Of a stretch of 64,000 bases of DNA, positions 16,161 through 24,657 are shown piece by piece. How positions within the stretch are numbered: the stretch's first letter is position 1; the number at the start of each line of letters is the position of its first letter. The notes below the pieces were generated by a model, which was given only the letters and a program-made list of their open reading frames with translations, searched no databases and was not told where the DNA came from. The stretch spans positions 62,001 to 126,000 of the forward strand of contig NZ_BOMS01000049.1 of NCBI RefSeq assembly GCF_016862315.1, written 5' to 3'. The DNA is from Actinoplanes palleronii (GTDB lineage: Bacteria > Actinomycetota > Actinomycetes > Mycobacteriales > Micromonosporaceae). The translations under genes were made by a program, and so were the position numbers.

Positions 16161-16405
16161 CCCGGGCCGGCACCCGCACCGAGCGGCAGGAATACCTCGA
16201 GGGCGGCCTCGAGGAGCTGGCCTGTGAGCGGTGCGCCGCGGTGGTCCGGGTCCGCAAGTCCAGCCCGCAGCAGACCAGCGTGCAGTGGAGCACCGCGGCC
16301 GCCCGGCAGTGCACCACTCCGCTCGGCGCGCTCGTGCCCCGCTGCCCGGCGCTGCACGCCAGCATCGACGACGCGGTGCGGGCCGGCCGCCTGGACATTC
16401 CCTGA
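16157..16405 (+). CDS. Small four-cysteine protein between kshA and kshB, unknown
   Basis: An 82-residue protein, GTG start forming GTGA with kshA and a TGATG overlap with kshB, so translation of all three looks coupled. It has CERC near residue 23 and single cysteines in RQCTTPLG and VPRCPALHAS. This CxxC...C...C pattern could hold zinc or an iron-sulfur cluster, or be structural. The C-terminus LHASIDDAVRAGRLDIP resembles a short helical cap. No family recognised. Tight placement suggests a role in Ksh electron transfer, assembly or stability, which is inference. Confidence 0.6.
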   Translation: MTRAGTRTERQEYLEGGLEELACERCAAVVRVRKSSPQQTSVQWSTAAARQCTTPLGALVPRCPALHASIDDAVRAGRLDIP

Positions 16406-17385
16406 TGGCGTACCGGCTGCGGGTCGCCGAGGTCATCGCCGAGACGGCCGAGGCGCACTCGCTGGTGCTGGCCGTGCCGCCGGAGCTGTCCGCGACGTTC
16501 TCCTACCTGCCGGGGCAATACCTGACCGTCCTGGTGCCGCACGGCAGCGGCAGTGTGGCCCGCAGCTATTCGCTGTCCAGCTCGCCGCACACCGACGCCA
16601 ACCCCAAGATCACCATCAAACGGGTACGCGACGGGCAGGCGTCCAACTGGCTCTGCGACCACGTCCAAGCCGGTGACGAGCTGGAGCTGTTGCCGCCGGC
16701 CGGGGAGTTCACGCCCGGCTCGTTCGACGACGACCTGCTGCTGCTCGCCGGTGGCAGCGGCATCACCCCGGTGATGGCGATCATCAAGTCGGTGCTCGCC
16801 CACGGGCACGGGCGGCTCGCGCTGGTCTACGCGAACCGCGACGAGTCATCGGTCATCTTCGCCGGCGAGCTGGCCGAGCTGGGGCGGCGTCACGGTGACC
16901 GGCTGCGCGTGACGCACTGGCTGGACCACGAGCGCGGCGCCCCCGACCCGGGTGCGCTGGCCGCGCTCGTGACGCCGTGGGCGGGGCTCATGGCGTACAT
17001 CTGCGGTCCTGAGCCCTTTGTGGCGATCGCCCGCGAGGCGCTGCAGGAAGCCGGAGTCCCGCATGATCGCGTGCGGGTCGAGCGTTTCGCGTTCGAGCAG
17101 GCCCGCACGGCGGACGCGACCCTCGAGGTGGAGCTGGACGGGCAGACCCACCGGCTGCCCTGGCCGACCGGCACACGGATGCTGGACGTGGTGATCGAGG
17201 CCGGGCTCAACCCGCCGTTCTCGTGCCGGCAGGGGCACTGCGGCGCGTGCGCGTGCCGGCTGCTCAGCGGGGAGGTCGAGATGATCAACAACGAGATCCT
17301 CGAGGAGGAGGACTTCGCCGAGGGGTATGTGCTGGCCTGCCAGTCGGTGGCCCGCAGCGAGCACGTGTCGGTCACGTACTACTGA
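16405..17385 (+). CDS. kshB: KshB 3-ketosteroid 9-alpha-hydroxylase reductase
   Basis: A 326-residue ferredoxin-NADP reductase-type protein with three domains in order. The FAD domain has ARSYSLSSSPH. The NAD(P) domain has LLLLAGGSGITPVMAIIKS and YICGPEPF. The C-terminal plant-type [2Fe-2S] ferredoxin has ligands in CRQGHCGACACRLLSGE and a final ACQS. It passes NADH electrons to KshA. The ATG at 16405 overlaps the preceding stop as TGATG. Confidence 0.94.
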   Translation: MAYRLRVAEVIAETAEAHSLVLAVPPELSATFSYLPGQYLTVLVPHGSGSVARSYSLSSSPHTDANPKITIKRVRDGQASNWLCDHVQAGDELELLPPAGEFTPGSFDDDLLLLAGGSGITPVMAIIKSVLAHGHGRLALVYANRDESSVIFAGELAELGRRHGDRLRVTHWLDHERGAPDPGALAALVTPWAGLMAYICGPEPFVAIAREALQEAGVPHDRVRVERFAFEQARTADATLEVELDGQTHRLPWPTGTRMLDVVIEAGLNPPFSCRQGHCGACACRLLSGEVEMINNEILEEEDFAEGYVLACQSVARSEHVSVTYY

Positions 17386-17488
17386 GTTGTAAGCTTTCAA
17401 TCCAGAGACTTCCATGTTTCGATTCCATGACGCGTCCGGTGTCGTCGTCCCCCAACGACGGTGCCGATCCCCTCCGAAAGGAAGCGTC

Positions 17489-18598
17489 ATGAGATCCATC
17501 CGGAACGTCCTGGCCGCGTCGGCCGTCGCCGCCGTCGGCCTCGCGCTGCTGCCCGCACCGGCATCGGCGGCCACGGTCGTGGTCAGCACGGTGACCGACC
17601 TGACCAACGCCATCAAGAACGCCACCGCCGGCACCGTGATCCAGGTCCGCGGCGGTACCTACTACCCGACCGCCACACTGCAGTCGACGGTCAACGGCAC
17701 GTCCGGCTCGCCGATCACGCTCACCGCGTACGGATCGGAAAGCGTCAAGATCAGCGGAACCAGCCTCCCCAGCGGTTCCTGGATCTTCAAGCTGACCGCC
17801 GACTACTGGAACGTCTCGAACCTGACCTTCCAGAACTCGCCGGACAGCGCGGTGGTCTGCCAGTCCTGCATCGGCACCACCTGGAACAACATCAAGACGA
17901 TCAACGGTGGCGACTCCGGGTTCACCCTGACCGGCGACGGCACCAGCAACAACACCGTCAAGAACATCGATTCGTACGGCAACTACGACGCCGCCGAGCA
18001 CGGGGAGAACGCCGACGGGATCGCGGTCAAGTTCGGCTCCGGCACCGGGAACCTGATCACCGGCGCCCGGGTCTACAACAACTCCGACGACGGGATCGAC
18101 CTGTGGTCGTTCTCCTCGCCGGTGACCATCGAGCACACCTGGTCGTTCGGCAACGGCAAGAACCGCTGGAGCGACTCGGCCTTCGCCGGTGACGGCAACG
18201 GCTACAAGCTCGGCGGGGACGGCGAGACCGTGGCGCACGTGGTGAACAACTCGGCGGCCTGGGACAACACCGGCAACGGGTTCACCGAGAACTCCAACAA
18301 GGGCGCGATCGTGATCAATCGGACCACCGCGTACGCCAACGGCAACTGGGGCTACTACTTCGCCACGAGCGCGGCGAAGCTCGGCAAGAACCTGGCGGTC
18401 GGCAACGGCAGCGGCCTGGTCAACAAGGGTTCGTCGGTGGTCTCGTCCGGCAACAACTGGGACAGCGGGATCAGCACCCCGTCATTCGTCTCGACCGACG
18501 CCACCACCACCTACAACGCGCGGTCGTCAAGCGGCACCCTGCCCGCCACCACGTTCCTGACCACCGGGAGCAGCACCATCGGCGCCACGATGAACTGA
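17489..18598 (+). CDS. Secreted pectate lyase-like (PL9-type beta-helix) enzyme
   Basis: A 369-residue protein with a Sec signal peptide (MRSIRNVLAASAVAAVGLAL, cleavage after ASA) and a right-handed parallel beta-helix. The strand pattern GGTYYPTATLQ, ENADGIAVKFGSGTGNLI, NNSDDGIDLW and NGNGYKLGGDGE resembles polysaccharide lyase family 9 pectate lyases, where Asp/Lys in these turns bind calcium and act as the base. ATG 17489 follows GAAAGGAAG; an earlier in-frame start at 17414 would spoil the signal peptide. It has nothing to do with steroids and separates kshB from hsaF, ending one base from the hsaF stop. An AAGCTTTC-containing leader at 17390-17450 may hold its operator. Confidence 0.85.
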   Translation: MRSIRNVLAASAVAAVGLALLPAPASAATVVVSTVTDLTNAIKNATAGTVIQVRGGTYYPTATLQSTVNGTSGSPITLTAYGSESVKISGTSLPSGSWIFKLTADYWNVSNLTFQNSPDSAVVCQSCIGTTWNNIKTINGGDSGFTLTGDGTSNNTVKNIDSYGNYDAAEHGENADGIAVKFGSGTGNLITGARVYNNSDDGIDLWSFSSPVTIEHTWSFGNGKNRWSDSAFAGDGNGYKLGGDGETVAHVVNNSAAWDNTGNGFTENSNKGAIVINRTTAYANGNWGYYFATSAAKLGKNLAVGNGSGLVNKGSSVVSSGNNWDSGISTPSFVSTDATTTYNARSSSGTLPATTFLTTGSSTIGATMN

Positions 18599-18599
18599 G

Positions 18600-19610
18600 T
18601 CAGCGGGCGGCGGCCAGGCTGATCGCGATGTCGATGAGTTGATCCTCCTGGCCGCCGACCAGCCGGCGCTGCCCGGCCTGCACCAGGATCTCCGCGCCGG
18701 AGACCCGATAGCGCTCGGCCAGCGTGAACGCGTGGGTCAGGAAGCTGGAGTACACCCCGGCATAACCCATGATCAGAGCCAGCCGGTCGAGTGTGCACTC
18801 GGCCGGCATGACCGGGCGCACCACGTCCTCGGCGGCGTCGACGATCGCGAAGAAGTCCACGCCGGTGCGGATGCCGAGCTTGTCGCAGACGCCGACGAAC
18901 GCCTCCACCGGCGTGTTCCCGGCGCCGGCCCCGAACCGGCGGGTGCTGCCGTCGATCTGCTTCGCGCCGGCCCGCACGGCCAGGACCGAGTTGGCCACGC
19001 CCAGGCCCAGGTTCTCGTGGCCGTGGAAGCCGACCTGCGCGTCGTCGCCGAGCTCGGCGACCAGCGCGGCGACCCGGTCACCGACCTGGTCGAGCACGAG
19101 CGCGCCGGCCGAGTCGACCACGTAGACGCACTGGCAGCCCGCGTCGGCCATGATCCGGGCCTGCGCGGCGAGCACCTCGGGCGGCTGCGAGTGGGCCATC
19201 ATCAGGAAGCCGACAGTCTCCAGGCCCAGCTCGCGGGCCAGCCCGAAGTGCTGCTCGGTGATGTCGGCCTCGGTGCAGTGGCTGGCGATCCGGCACACCG
19301 TGGCGCCGTGTGCGGCGGCCGCGCGGATGTCGTCGAACAGCCCGATCCCGGGCAGCATCAGGAAGGCGATCTTCGCGCGGGTGGCGGTCGCGACGGCCGC
19401 CGTGATCAGCTCCTGTTCGGGCGTCCGCGACAGCCCATACGTGAACGACGACCCGCCCAGGCCGTCGCCGTGGGTCACCTCGATCACCGGCACCCCGGCC
19501 GCGTCCAGGGCGGCGACCACCGCGGTGACCTCGGCGACGGTGAACTGGTGGCGTTTGGCGTGCGAGCCGTCCCGCAACGACGAATCAGTGATCCGGATGT
19601 CGGTGGTCAT
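18600..19610 (-). CDS. hsaF: HsaF 4-hydroxy-2-oxohexanoate aldolase
   Basis: A 336-residue class II pyruvate aldolase (DmpG family). It has ITDSSLRDGSHAKRHQF at the N-terminus with the metal/substrate Arg-Asp, VYVVDSAGAL, the metal His pair in VGFHGHENLG and GSTRRFGAGAGNTPVEAF. It cleaves 4-hydroxy-2-oxoacids from HHD catabolism to pyruvate and propanal. The ATG at 19610 overlaps the hsaG stop as ATGA. Aldolase and dehydrogenase of this family form a channelled complex. It is the last gene of the flavoprotein-hsaE-hsaG-hsaF operon. Confidence 0.94.
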   Translation of the reverse strand: MTTDIRITDSSLRDGSHAKRHQFTVAEVTAVVAALDAAGVPVIEVTHGDGLGGSSFTYGLSRTPEQELITAAVATATRAKIAFLMLPGIGLFDDIRAAAAHGATVCRIASHCTEADITEQHFGLARELGLETVGFLMMAHSQPPEVLAAQARIMADAGCQCVYVVDSAGALVLDQVGDRVAALVAELGDDAQVGFHGHENLGLGVANSVLAVRAGAKQIDGSTRRFGAGAGNTPVEAFVGVCDKLGIRTGVDFFAIVDAAEDVVRPVMPAECTLDRLALIMGYAGVYSSFLTHAFTLAERYRVSGAEILVQAGQRRLVGGQEDQLIDIAISLAAAR

Positions 19611-20506
19611 GCCGCCAGCTCCTCCCCGACCCGGGTCGCCGCCGCGGTCATGATGTCCAGATTCCCGGCGTACGACGGCAGAAAGTCCCCGGCCCCACTG
19701 ATCTCCACGAAGATCGCCACCCGGCCGCGGTCGAACTGTGGCTCGTTGAGCAGCCGATAGCCCGGAACGTAGCGGGCCACCGCCGCGGCCATCGCGGCGA
19801 TCGAGGCACGGATCGCGTCGTGGTCGGCGTCCGGCCCGATCGCGCAGAACACCGTGTCCCGCATGACCAGCGGCGGGTCGGCCGGGTTGAGCACCACGAT
19901 CGCCTTGCCCCGTTCCGCGCCGCCGACCGTTGCCAGGGCGCGCCCGGTGGTGCGGGTGAACTCGTCGATGTTGGCCCGGGTGCCCGGGCCGGCCGAGCGG
20001 GACGCCACGGTCGCCACGATCTCGGCGTAGGCGACCGGCGCGCACCGGGACACCGCGTGCACCATCGGGATGGTGGCCTGCCCGCCGCAGGTGATCAGGT
20101 TGAGGTTGGGTGCGTCGAGGTGCTCGCGCAGGTTGACCTCGGGAACGACAAGCGGGCCGACGGCGGCCGGGGTGAGGTCGATCGCGCGGATCCCGGCCTC
20201 GGCGTAGCGCGGCGCGGCGGCGCGGTGCACGGCCGCCGAGGTGGCCTCGAAGACCAGGTCGGGCAGCGGGTCCTGGGTGAGCAGCCAGTCGGCGCCTTTC
20301 GCGCTGACGGCCAGGCCGAGGTCGGCGGCGCGGCGCAGGCCGGGGCTGTCCGGGTCGATGCCGGCCATCCAGAGCGGCTCGATCCAGGCCGAGCGTCGCA
20401 GCTTGTGCAGCAGGTCGGTGCCGATGTTGCCGGACCCGACGATTGCCGCGGTCAGCTTTGCCACCCCGCCACCTCCGCCTGTCGCTGCGACCCCTGCGCT
20501 CGTCAC
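19607..20506 (-). CDS. hsaG: HsaG acylating propanal/acetaldehyde dehydrogenase
   Basis: A 299-residue CoA-acylating aldehyde dehydrogenase (DmpF family). The NAD motif IVGSGNIGTDLLHKL is near residue 20, the catalytic Cys lies in NLITCGGQATIPMVHAV, and the C-terminus has NEPQFDRGRVAIFVE. It converts the aldehyde from HsaF to propionyl- or acetyl-CoA. The GTG at 20506 forms GTGA with the hsaE stop and gives the usual length (about 303). GTG 20464 would remove a Gly-rich leader that is not conserved. Confidence 0.93.
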   Translation of the reverse strand: MTSAGVAATGGGGGVAKLTAAIVGSGNIGTDLLHKLRRSAWIEPLWMAGIDPDSPGLRRAADLGLAVSAKGADWLLTQDPLPDLVFEATSAAVHRAAAPRYAEAGIRAIDLTPAAVGPLVVPEVNLREHLDAPNLNLITCGGQATIPMVHAVSRCAPVAYAEIVATVASRSAGPGTRANIDEFTRTTGRALATVGGAERGKAIVVLNPADPPLVMRDTVFCAIGPDADHDAIRASIAAMAAAVARYVPGYRLLNEPQFDRGRVAIFVEISGAGDFLPSYAGNLDIMTAAATRVGEELAA

Positions 20507-21315
20507 CGCGCCGCCTCGCTGCCGGTGGGGTGCACGTCGGCCCGGAAGGACAGCCGCACCTCGCCCAGGCCGGTGAACGCCGCTCGGTATGACGAGCCCG
20601 GCTGCACGTCGACGGCGCGGGCGCACGCTCCCGGCAGCACCAGATGGCCGGCGCGCAGACGCACCCCGAAGCCGGCGACGGTCCGGGCCAGCCAGGCCAC
20701 CGCGGTCACCGGGTTGCCGAGCACCGCGTCGGAACGCCCGCCCACCACCGGTTCACCGTCCCGGAACAGCACGGCGTCGATCCCCCGCGGGTCGATATCG
20801 GTCGGCCGCACCCGCCCGGCGCCGATCACGAACCCGGCCGACGACGCGTTGTCGGCGATCGTGTCGGCCAGGCCGATCTTCCAGTCCGCGATCCGGCTGT
20901 CGATCAGCTCGATCGACGGCGCGAACCACTCCGTCGCCGCCAGCACGTCCTCCTCGGTGCAGCCCTCGCCGGGCAGGTCCGCGCCGAGCAGGAACGCCAC
21001 CTCGATCTCGACCCGCGGATAGCAGTAGCGCGCCGCGTCGACCGGATCGGTCTCGGACAGCTGCATGTCGGCCAGCAGGTGCCCGTAGTCCGGCTCGTCG
21101 ACGCCCATCATCTGCTGCATCGCCGCCGAGGACAGCCCGACCTTGTGCCCCACCACGGCACTGTCCCGGCGGCCGATGTTGACGAGCTGGATCGCGTAGG
21201 CGTCGGCGACGGTCAGGTCGGGCCACTCCTCGGTCAGTGGCGGGATCGGCTTGCGGTCACGCTCGGCCACACGCAGGCACTCGGCGAGCGCGAGACGATC
21301 AGCTTCGGTCAGCAT
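20503..21315 (-). CDS. hsaE: HsaE 2-hydroxyhexa-2,4-dienoate hydratase
   Basis: A 270-residue MhpD-type hydratase converting the C5/C6 dienoate released by HsaD into the substrate of HsaF. Conserved stretches are VGHKVGLSSAAMQQMMGVDEP, YCYPRVEIEVAFLLG, EWFAPSIELIDSRI and LVLPGACARAVDVQPG. The ATG at 21315 lies inside the 42-bp repeat array and overlaps the stop of the upstream flavoprotein gene by 7 bp. Confidence 0.94.
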   Translation of the reverse strand: MLTEADRLALAECLRVAERDRKPIPPLTEEWPDLTVADAYAIQLVNIGRRDSAVVGHKVGLSSAAMQQMMGVDEPDYGHLLADMQLSETDPVDAARYCYPRVEIEVAFLLGADLPGEGCTEEDVLAATEWFAPSIELIDSRIADWKIGLADTIADNASSAGFVIGAGRVRPTDIDPRGIDAVLFRDGEPVVGGRSDAVLGNPVTAVAWLARTVAGFGVRLRAGHLVLPGACARAVDVQPGSSYRAAFTGLGEVRLSFRADVHPTGSEAAR

Positions 21316-22943
21316 GCTGGCCTCCCCAGCCCCGGACGATGGCCAGGAAAGTCAGCATTCTGGCCTCCCTGCCCCGGACGATGGCCAGGGAAGTCGGCAT
21401 CCTGGCCTCCCTGCCCCGGACGATGGCCGGGGAAGTCGGCATGCCGGCCTCCCCCGTCGTGGACAGCGACGCTGCGGCCGGCCCGGCGCCCGGAGAAGAC
21501 GCAGTCGGCCAGCGACAACCCGCTCACGTAGCTGCGCGAACAGATCCCGACCGCGGTGCGCCCGGCGGCATACAGCCCGGACACCCCCACCACCTGCCCG
21601 GTCTGCTCGTCGACCCGCAGACCGCCGAGGGTGAGCATCGGCGCCGGGTAGGCGGTCCGCTTCCGGATCGACACATCAACCATCGAGTACGGCGGGGAGC
21701 CCGCATGTGGCCCGGCCGTGGCGGCCAGACCGGCCGGGTCGACACCGGCCTTGCGGGCGACCGCCTCCAGCGTGGCGCCGGTGACCCGGCCGGCCGTGAG
21801 CAGCCACAACACCGGCCAGCGCTGGAACCACAGCGTCTGACCCCACCACTGACGGCGACACCGCGCCAGCGTGGCCGCGTCGAGCAGCAGCCAGGCCCGC
21901 GACCCCGGCGAGCGCAGGATCGCCTCGCCGACCGCCGCACCGTAGCGGGACTCGTCGCAGACCCGCCGGCCGTCCCGGTCGACGAGCAGGCCGTCGAGCA
22001 TGGCCGCGGGCGGGCTCAGGAACCGCCAGACGCTCACCCGATCGAGATGCGCCGTGGAGCCACCCGCCGCGACACCGAGCCGGATGCCCGAGCCGTCGTC
22101 GCCGGGCGTGCCCAGCCGCAACCCGCCCCGATAGTCGGGCGCGTGCTCGCGCATCATCGCGCGGTTGAAGACGAACCCGCCCGCGCAGAGGATCACGCCG
22201 CGGGCCGCCGAGACCCGCAGCGGACGCGCGTACCGCCGCTCCAGCGCGGCCACCCGCCGGTGCAGCGCCCGGCCCAGCCCCGGCAGGTAGAGCCCGGGCG
22301 TCACCGACCAGCGGTGCAGCACCCGAAACGCGAGCCGCACCCAGCCGGGCGCGCCGCGCAGGGTCTGGCACTCCACACCGGTCACCCGCCCGCCTGCGTC
22401 GGTGACCAGCCGCTCTGCCCGGGTCTGCGGGAACACGTCCACGCCGCGGTCGCGCACCGCAGCGGCGAGCCGGGCGAAGAGCACCCGGCCGGACGTGCCA
22501 CGCGCCAGCACCCGGTGACCCCGGGGCGCCGACTGGCCGAACGCGGTCTCGCTGCCCGAGACGTACAAAAAGTGTCTGTTGGTGGGGTAAGAGGTCTTGT
22601 AGGGACAGCGGCGCGCGTCGAACGGCACCCCCAGCCCGGCCAGCCAGTCGAGCATCCCGGCGCTCTGCTCGCAGAACCGGTGCAGCGTGCCGGCCGACAC
22701 CGTGTCACCGGCCTCCTCGCGCAGGTAGTCGGCCATCTCCTGTGGTGTGTCGCTGACCCCGGCGGTCTGCTGCTGCCGGGTGCCGCCACCGGCATAAACC
22801 ACCCCGCCGGAAATAGCGGTGGCCCCGCCGCCGCCGAACCGGTCGAGCACCAGCACCCGCGCGCCCGCGTCGGCGGCCTCGATCGCGGCGCACGCGCCGG
22901 CCGCGCCGAAACCGACAACGACGACGTCCCACGAGCCGGTCAC
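21309..22943 (-). CDS. KstD-like FAD-dependent dehydrogenase/fumarate reductase-family protein with repeat tail
   Basis: A 544-residue flavoprotein with an N-terminal FAD motif DVVVVGFGAAGACAAIEAAD and a C-terminal VSGLYAAGRTAVGICSRSYVSGLSLADCVFSGRRAG. It belongs to the 3-ketosteroid dehydrogenase/fumarate reductase fold, but the C-terminal active-site segment differs from true KstD. It may be a 3-ketosteroid reductase/dehydrogenase paralogue or a 4-ene reductase; the activity is not assignable. The GTG at 22943 follows a strong GGAGGAGGT. After the domain end the protein carries a 14-residue unit (ADFPGHRPGQGGQ plus one) three times, made by a 42-bp tandem repeat. It leads the hsaE-hsaG-hsaF operon, divergent from kstD. 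Confidence 0.82.
   Translation of the reverse strand: MTGSWDVVVVGFGAAGACAAIEAADAGARVLVLDRFGGGGATAISGGVVYAGGGTRQQQTAGVSDTPQEMADYLREEAGDTVSAGTLHRFCEQSAGMLDWLAGLGVPFDARRCPYKTSYPTNRHFLYVSGSETAFGQSAPRGHRVLARGTSGRVLFARLAAAVRDRGVDVFPQTRAERLVTDAGGRVTGVECQTLRGAPGWVRLAFRVLHRWSVTPGLYLPGLGRALHRRVAALERRYARPLRVSAARGVILCAGGFVFNRAMMREHAPDYRGGLRLGTPGDDGSGIRLGVAAGGSTAHLDRVSVWRFLSPPAAMLDGLLVDRDGRRVCDESRYGAAVGEAILRSPGSRAWLLLDAATLARCRRQWWGQTLWFQRWPVLWLLTAGRVTGATLEAVARKAGVDPAGLAATAGPHAGSPPYSMVDVSIRKRTAYPAPMLTLGGLRVDEQTGQVVGVSGLYAAGRTAVGICSRSYVSGLSLADCVFSGRRAGRSVAVHDGGGRHADFPGHRPGQGGQDADFPGHRPGQGGQNADFPGHRPGLGRPAC
21311..21455 (-). repeat. 42-bp tandem repeat spanning a stop/start junction
   Basis: About 3.4 units start at 21311, 21354, 21396 and 21438, with period 42 except one 43-bp unit. 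Each holds the junction ATGC(T/C)GAC. In the first unit this is the real overlap of the flavoprotein TGA and the hsaE ATG. In the outer units TGA has become CGA, so the flavoprotein reads through and gains a repetitive tail. The extra base in the last unit shifts the frame onto the TGA. Confidence 0.85.
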
Positions 22944-22978
22944 GGAACCTCCTCCAGTGGCGCCGGATGGGCCATAAC

Positions 22979-22992
22979 TATAACCTGTTCTA
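22979..22992. promoter_or_regulatory. KstR operator abutting the kstD start codon
   Basis: TATAACCTGTTCTA matches TnnAACnnGTTnnA exactly. Its last base (22992) directly precedes the kstD GTG at 22993. The hexamer TAACCT at 22981-22986 sits at -12 to -7 if transcription starts on the GTG, so operator and -10 element would coincide and the mRNA would be leaderless. It is 35 bp upstream of the divergent flavoprotein gene. Confidence 0.88.
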
Positions 22993-24657
22993 GTGGCGGA
23001 GGCCGAGGGCGAATTCGATCTGGTGGTGGCCGGCAGCGGCGGGGCCGGGATGGTCGCGGCGCTCACCGCCGCGCACCACGGGCTGAGCGCGATCGTGCTG
23101 GAGAAGGCCGGCTCCTACGGCGGTTCCACCGCCCGCTCCGGCGGCGGGCTGTGGCTTCCGGGCAACGAGGTGCTGCGCCGCGCCGGCGTGCGCGACAGTG
23201 CCGAGGAGGCGCGGGCCTATCTCGCGCACGTCGCCGGGGCAGAGGTCACGGCCGCGCGGCAGCACGCGTTCCTGGCCGCCGGGCCGGCGATGCTGGCGCT
23301 CGTCCGGGCGCACACCCCGCTCGACTTCGCCTGGGTGCCCGGCTATCCCGACTATCACCCCGAGGCGCCCGGTGGCCGTCCGGGCGGGCGCAGCATCGAG
23401 CCGCGGCCGCTGGACGCCCGGCTGGCCGGGCCGGACCTGGCCACCCTGGCCAGGCCGTACCGGGCGGCGCCCGCCGGGATCGCCGTCACCCAGGTCGACT
23501 TCCGGTGGCTGTCGCTGGGTGTCCGGCATCCGCGGGCCTTTCTGACCGCGGCCAAGCTCGCCGCCGGTGGCCTGAGCCGGCGCCGACTGACCATGGGCCA
23601 GGCCCTGGCGGCCGGGCTGCGGGCCGGCTTGCGCAGGGCGGGCGTCGACGTGCGGCTCGGCACACCGATGACCGACCTGCTCGTCGAGCACGGCCGGGTC
23701 GCCGGGGTCCGCGCCGGTGGGCTGACGTTCCGTGCCCGGCGGGGTGTGCTGCTGGCCAGCGGCGGGTTCGAGCACAACGAGCCGATGCGTCGCAAATACC
23801 AGGACCTCGGTGTGGAGTGGACGGCCGGTGCGAGCGGCAACACCGGCGACGGCATCGAGGCCGGCGAGCGGCTCGGCGCCGCGCTCGACCTGATGGACGA
23901 GGCCTGGTGGGGGCCGTCGATCCCGCTGCCCGGCGGGCCGTATTTCTGCCTCGCCGAACGCAATCAGCCCGGCTGCCTGCTCGTCGACAGCAGCGGGCGG
24001 CGGTTCGTCAACGAGGCCGCGCCGTATGTCGATGCCGTGCACGCGATGCTCGCCCCGGGCGTGCAGTTGCCGGCCTGGCTGGTGGCGGATCAGACGTACC
24101 GCAACCGGTACCTGTTCGCCGGGCACGGGCCGCGCGCCCGGCTGCCGCGCCGGTGGTTCGCGGCCGGGATCGCGCACCGGGCCGACACCCTCGACGAGCT
24201 GGCCGGGCGGATCGGGGTGCCCGCCTACGCCTTGCGCAGCACCGTGCGGCGGTTCAACGGCTTCGCCGCGCACGGGCACGACGACGACTTCGGTCGCGGG
24301 GATTCGGCGTACGACAGGTATTACGGCGACCCGCGGCAACGCCCCAACCCGTGCCTGGGCGCGCTGGCCCGGCCGCCGTTCTACGCGTTCCGGATGGTCC
24401 CCGGCGACCTGGGCACCAAGGGCGGGCTGCGCACCGACGAGCGGGCGCGGGTGCTGCGCCCGGACGGCACGGCCATCCCAGGGCTGTATGCGGCCGGCAA
24501 CGCCGGCGCCGCGGTGATGGGCCGGGGTTATGCGGGCGCGGGCGCGACCCTCGGCCCGGCCCTGACCTTCGGCTATCTCGCCGCCCTCGACTGCGCAACC
24601 CCGGCTGGCCCACAGGGGCGCCTCCCGCATGATCAGGGACCCCTGGAGACCAGCTGA
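22993..24657 (+). CDS. kstD: KstD 3-ketosteroid delta-1-dehydrogenase
   Basis: A 554-residue FAD enzyme that introduces the C1-C2 double bond in 3-ketosteroids; with KshA this opens ring B. It has the N-terminal dinucleotide motif DLVVAGSGGAGMVAALTAAHHG with EKAGSYGGSTARSGGGLWLP. The C-terminal GRGYAGAGATLGPALTFGY holds the equivalents of the catalytic Tyr and Gly near position 490 known from Rhodococcus KstD1. The GTG at 22993 is the only start upstream of the FAD motif and has no ribosome-binding site, since the KstR box adjoins it. The last about 18 residues (PAGPQGRLPHDQGPLETS) are encoded by the first copy of a 67-bp duplication. Confidence 0.92.
   Translation: MAEAEGEFDLVVAGSGGAGMVAALTAAHHGLSAIVLEKAGSYGGSTARSGGGLWLPGNEVLRRAGVRDSAEEARAYLAHVAGAEVTAARQHAFLAAGPAMLALVRAHTPLDFAWVPGYPDYHPEAPGGRPGGRSIEPRPLDARLAGPDLATLARPYRAAPAGIAVTQVDFRWLSLGVRHPRAFLTAAKLAAGGLSRRRLTMGQALAAGLRAGLRRAGVDVRLGTPMTDLLVEHGRVAGVRAGGLTFRARRGVLLASGGFEHNEPMRRKYQDLGVEWTAGASGNTGDGIEAGERLGAALDLMDEAWWGPSIPLPGGPYFCLAERNQPGCLLVDSSGRRFVNEAAPYVDAVHAMLAPGVQLPAWLVADQTYRNRYLFAGHGPRARLPRRWFAAGIAHRADTLDELAGRIGVPAYALRSTVRRFNGFAAHGHDDDFGRGDSAYDRYYGDPRQRPNPCLGALARPPFYAFRMVPGDLGTKGGLRTDERARVLRPDGTAIPGLYAAGNAGAAVMGRGYAGAGATLGPALTFGYLAALDCATPAGPQGRLPHDQGPLETS

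Noticed and set aside
17386..17488. CebR/LacI-type operator before the pectate lyase gene
   Set aside because: AAGCTTTC is palindromic but too short to match a known actinobacterial sugar-regulator consensus; mentioned only as a possibility.
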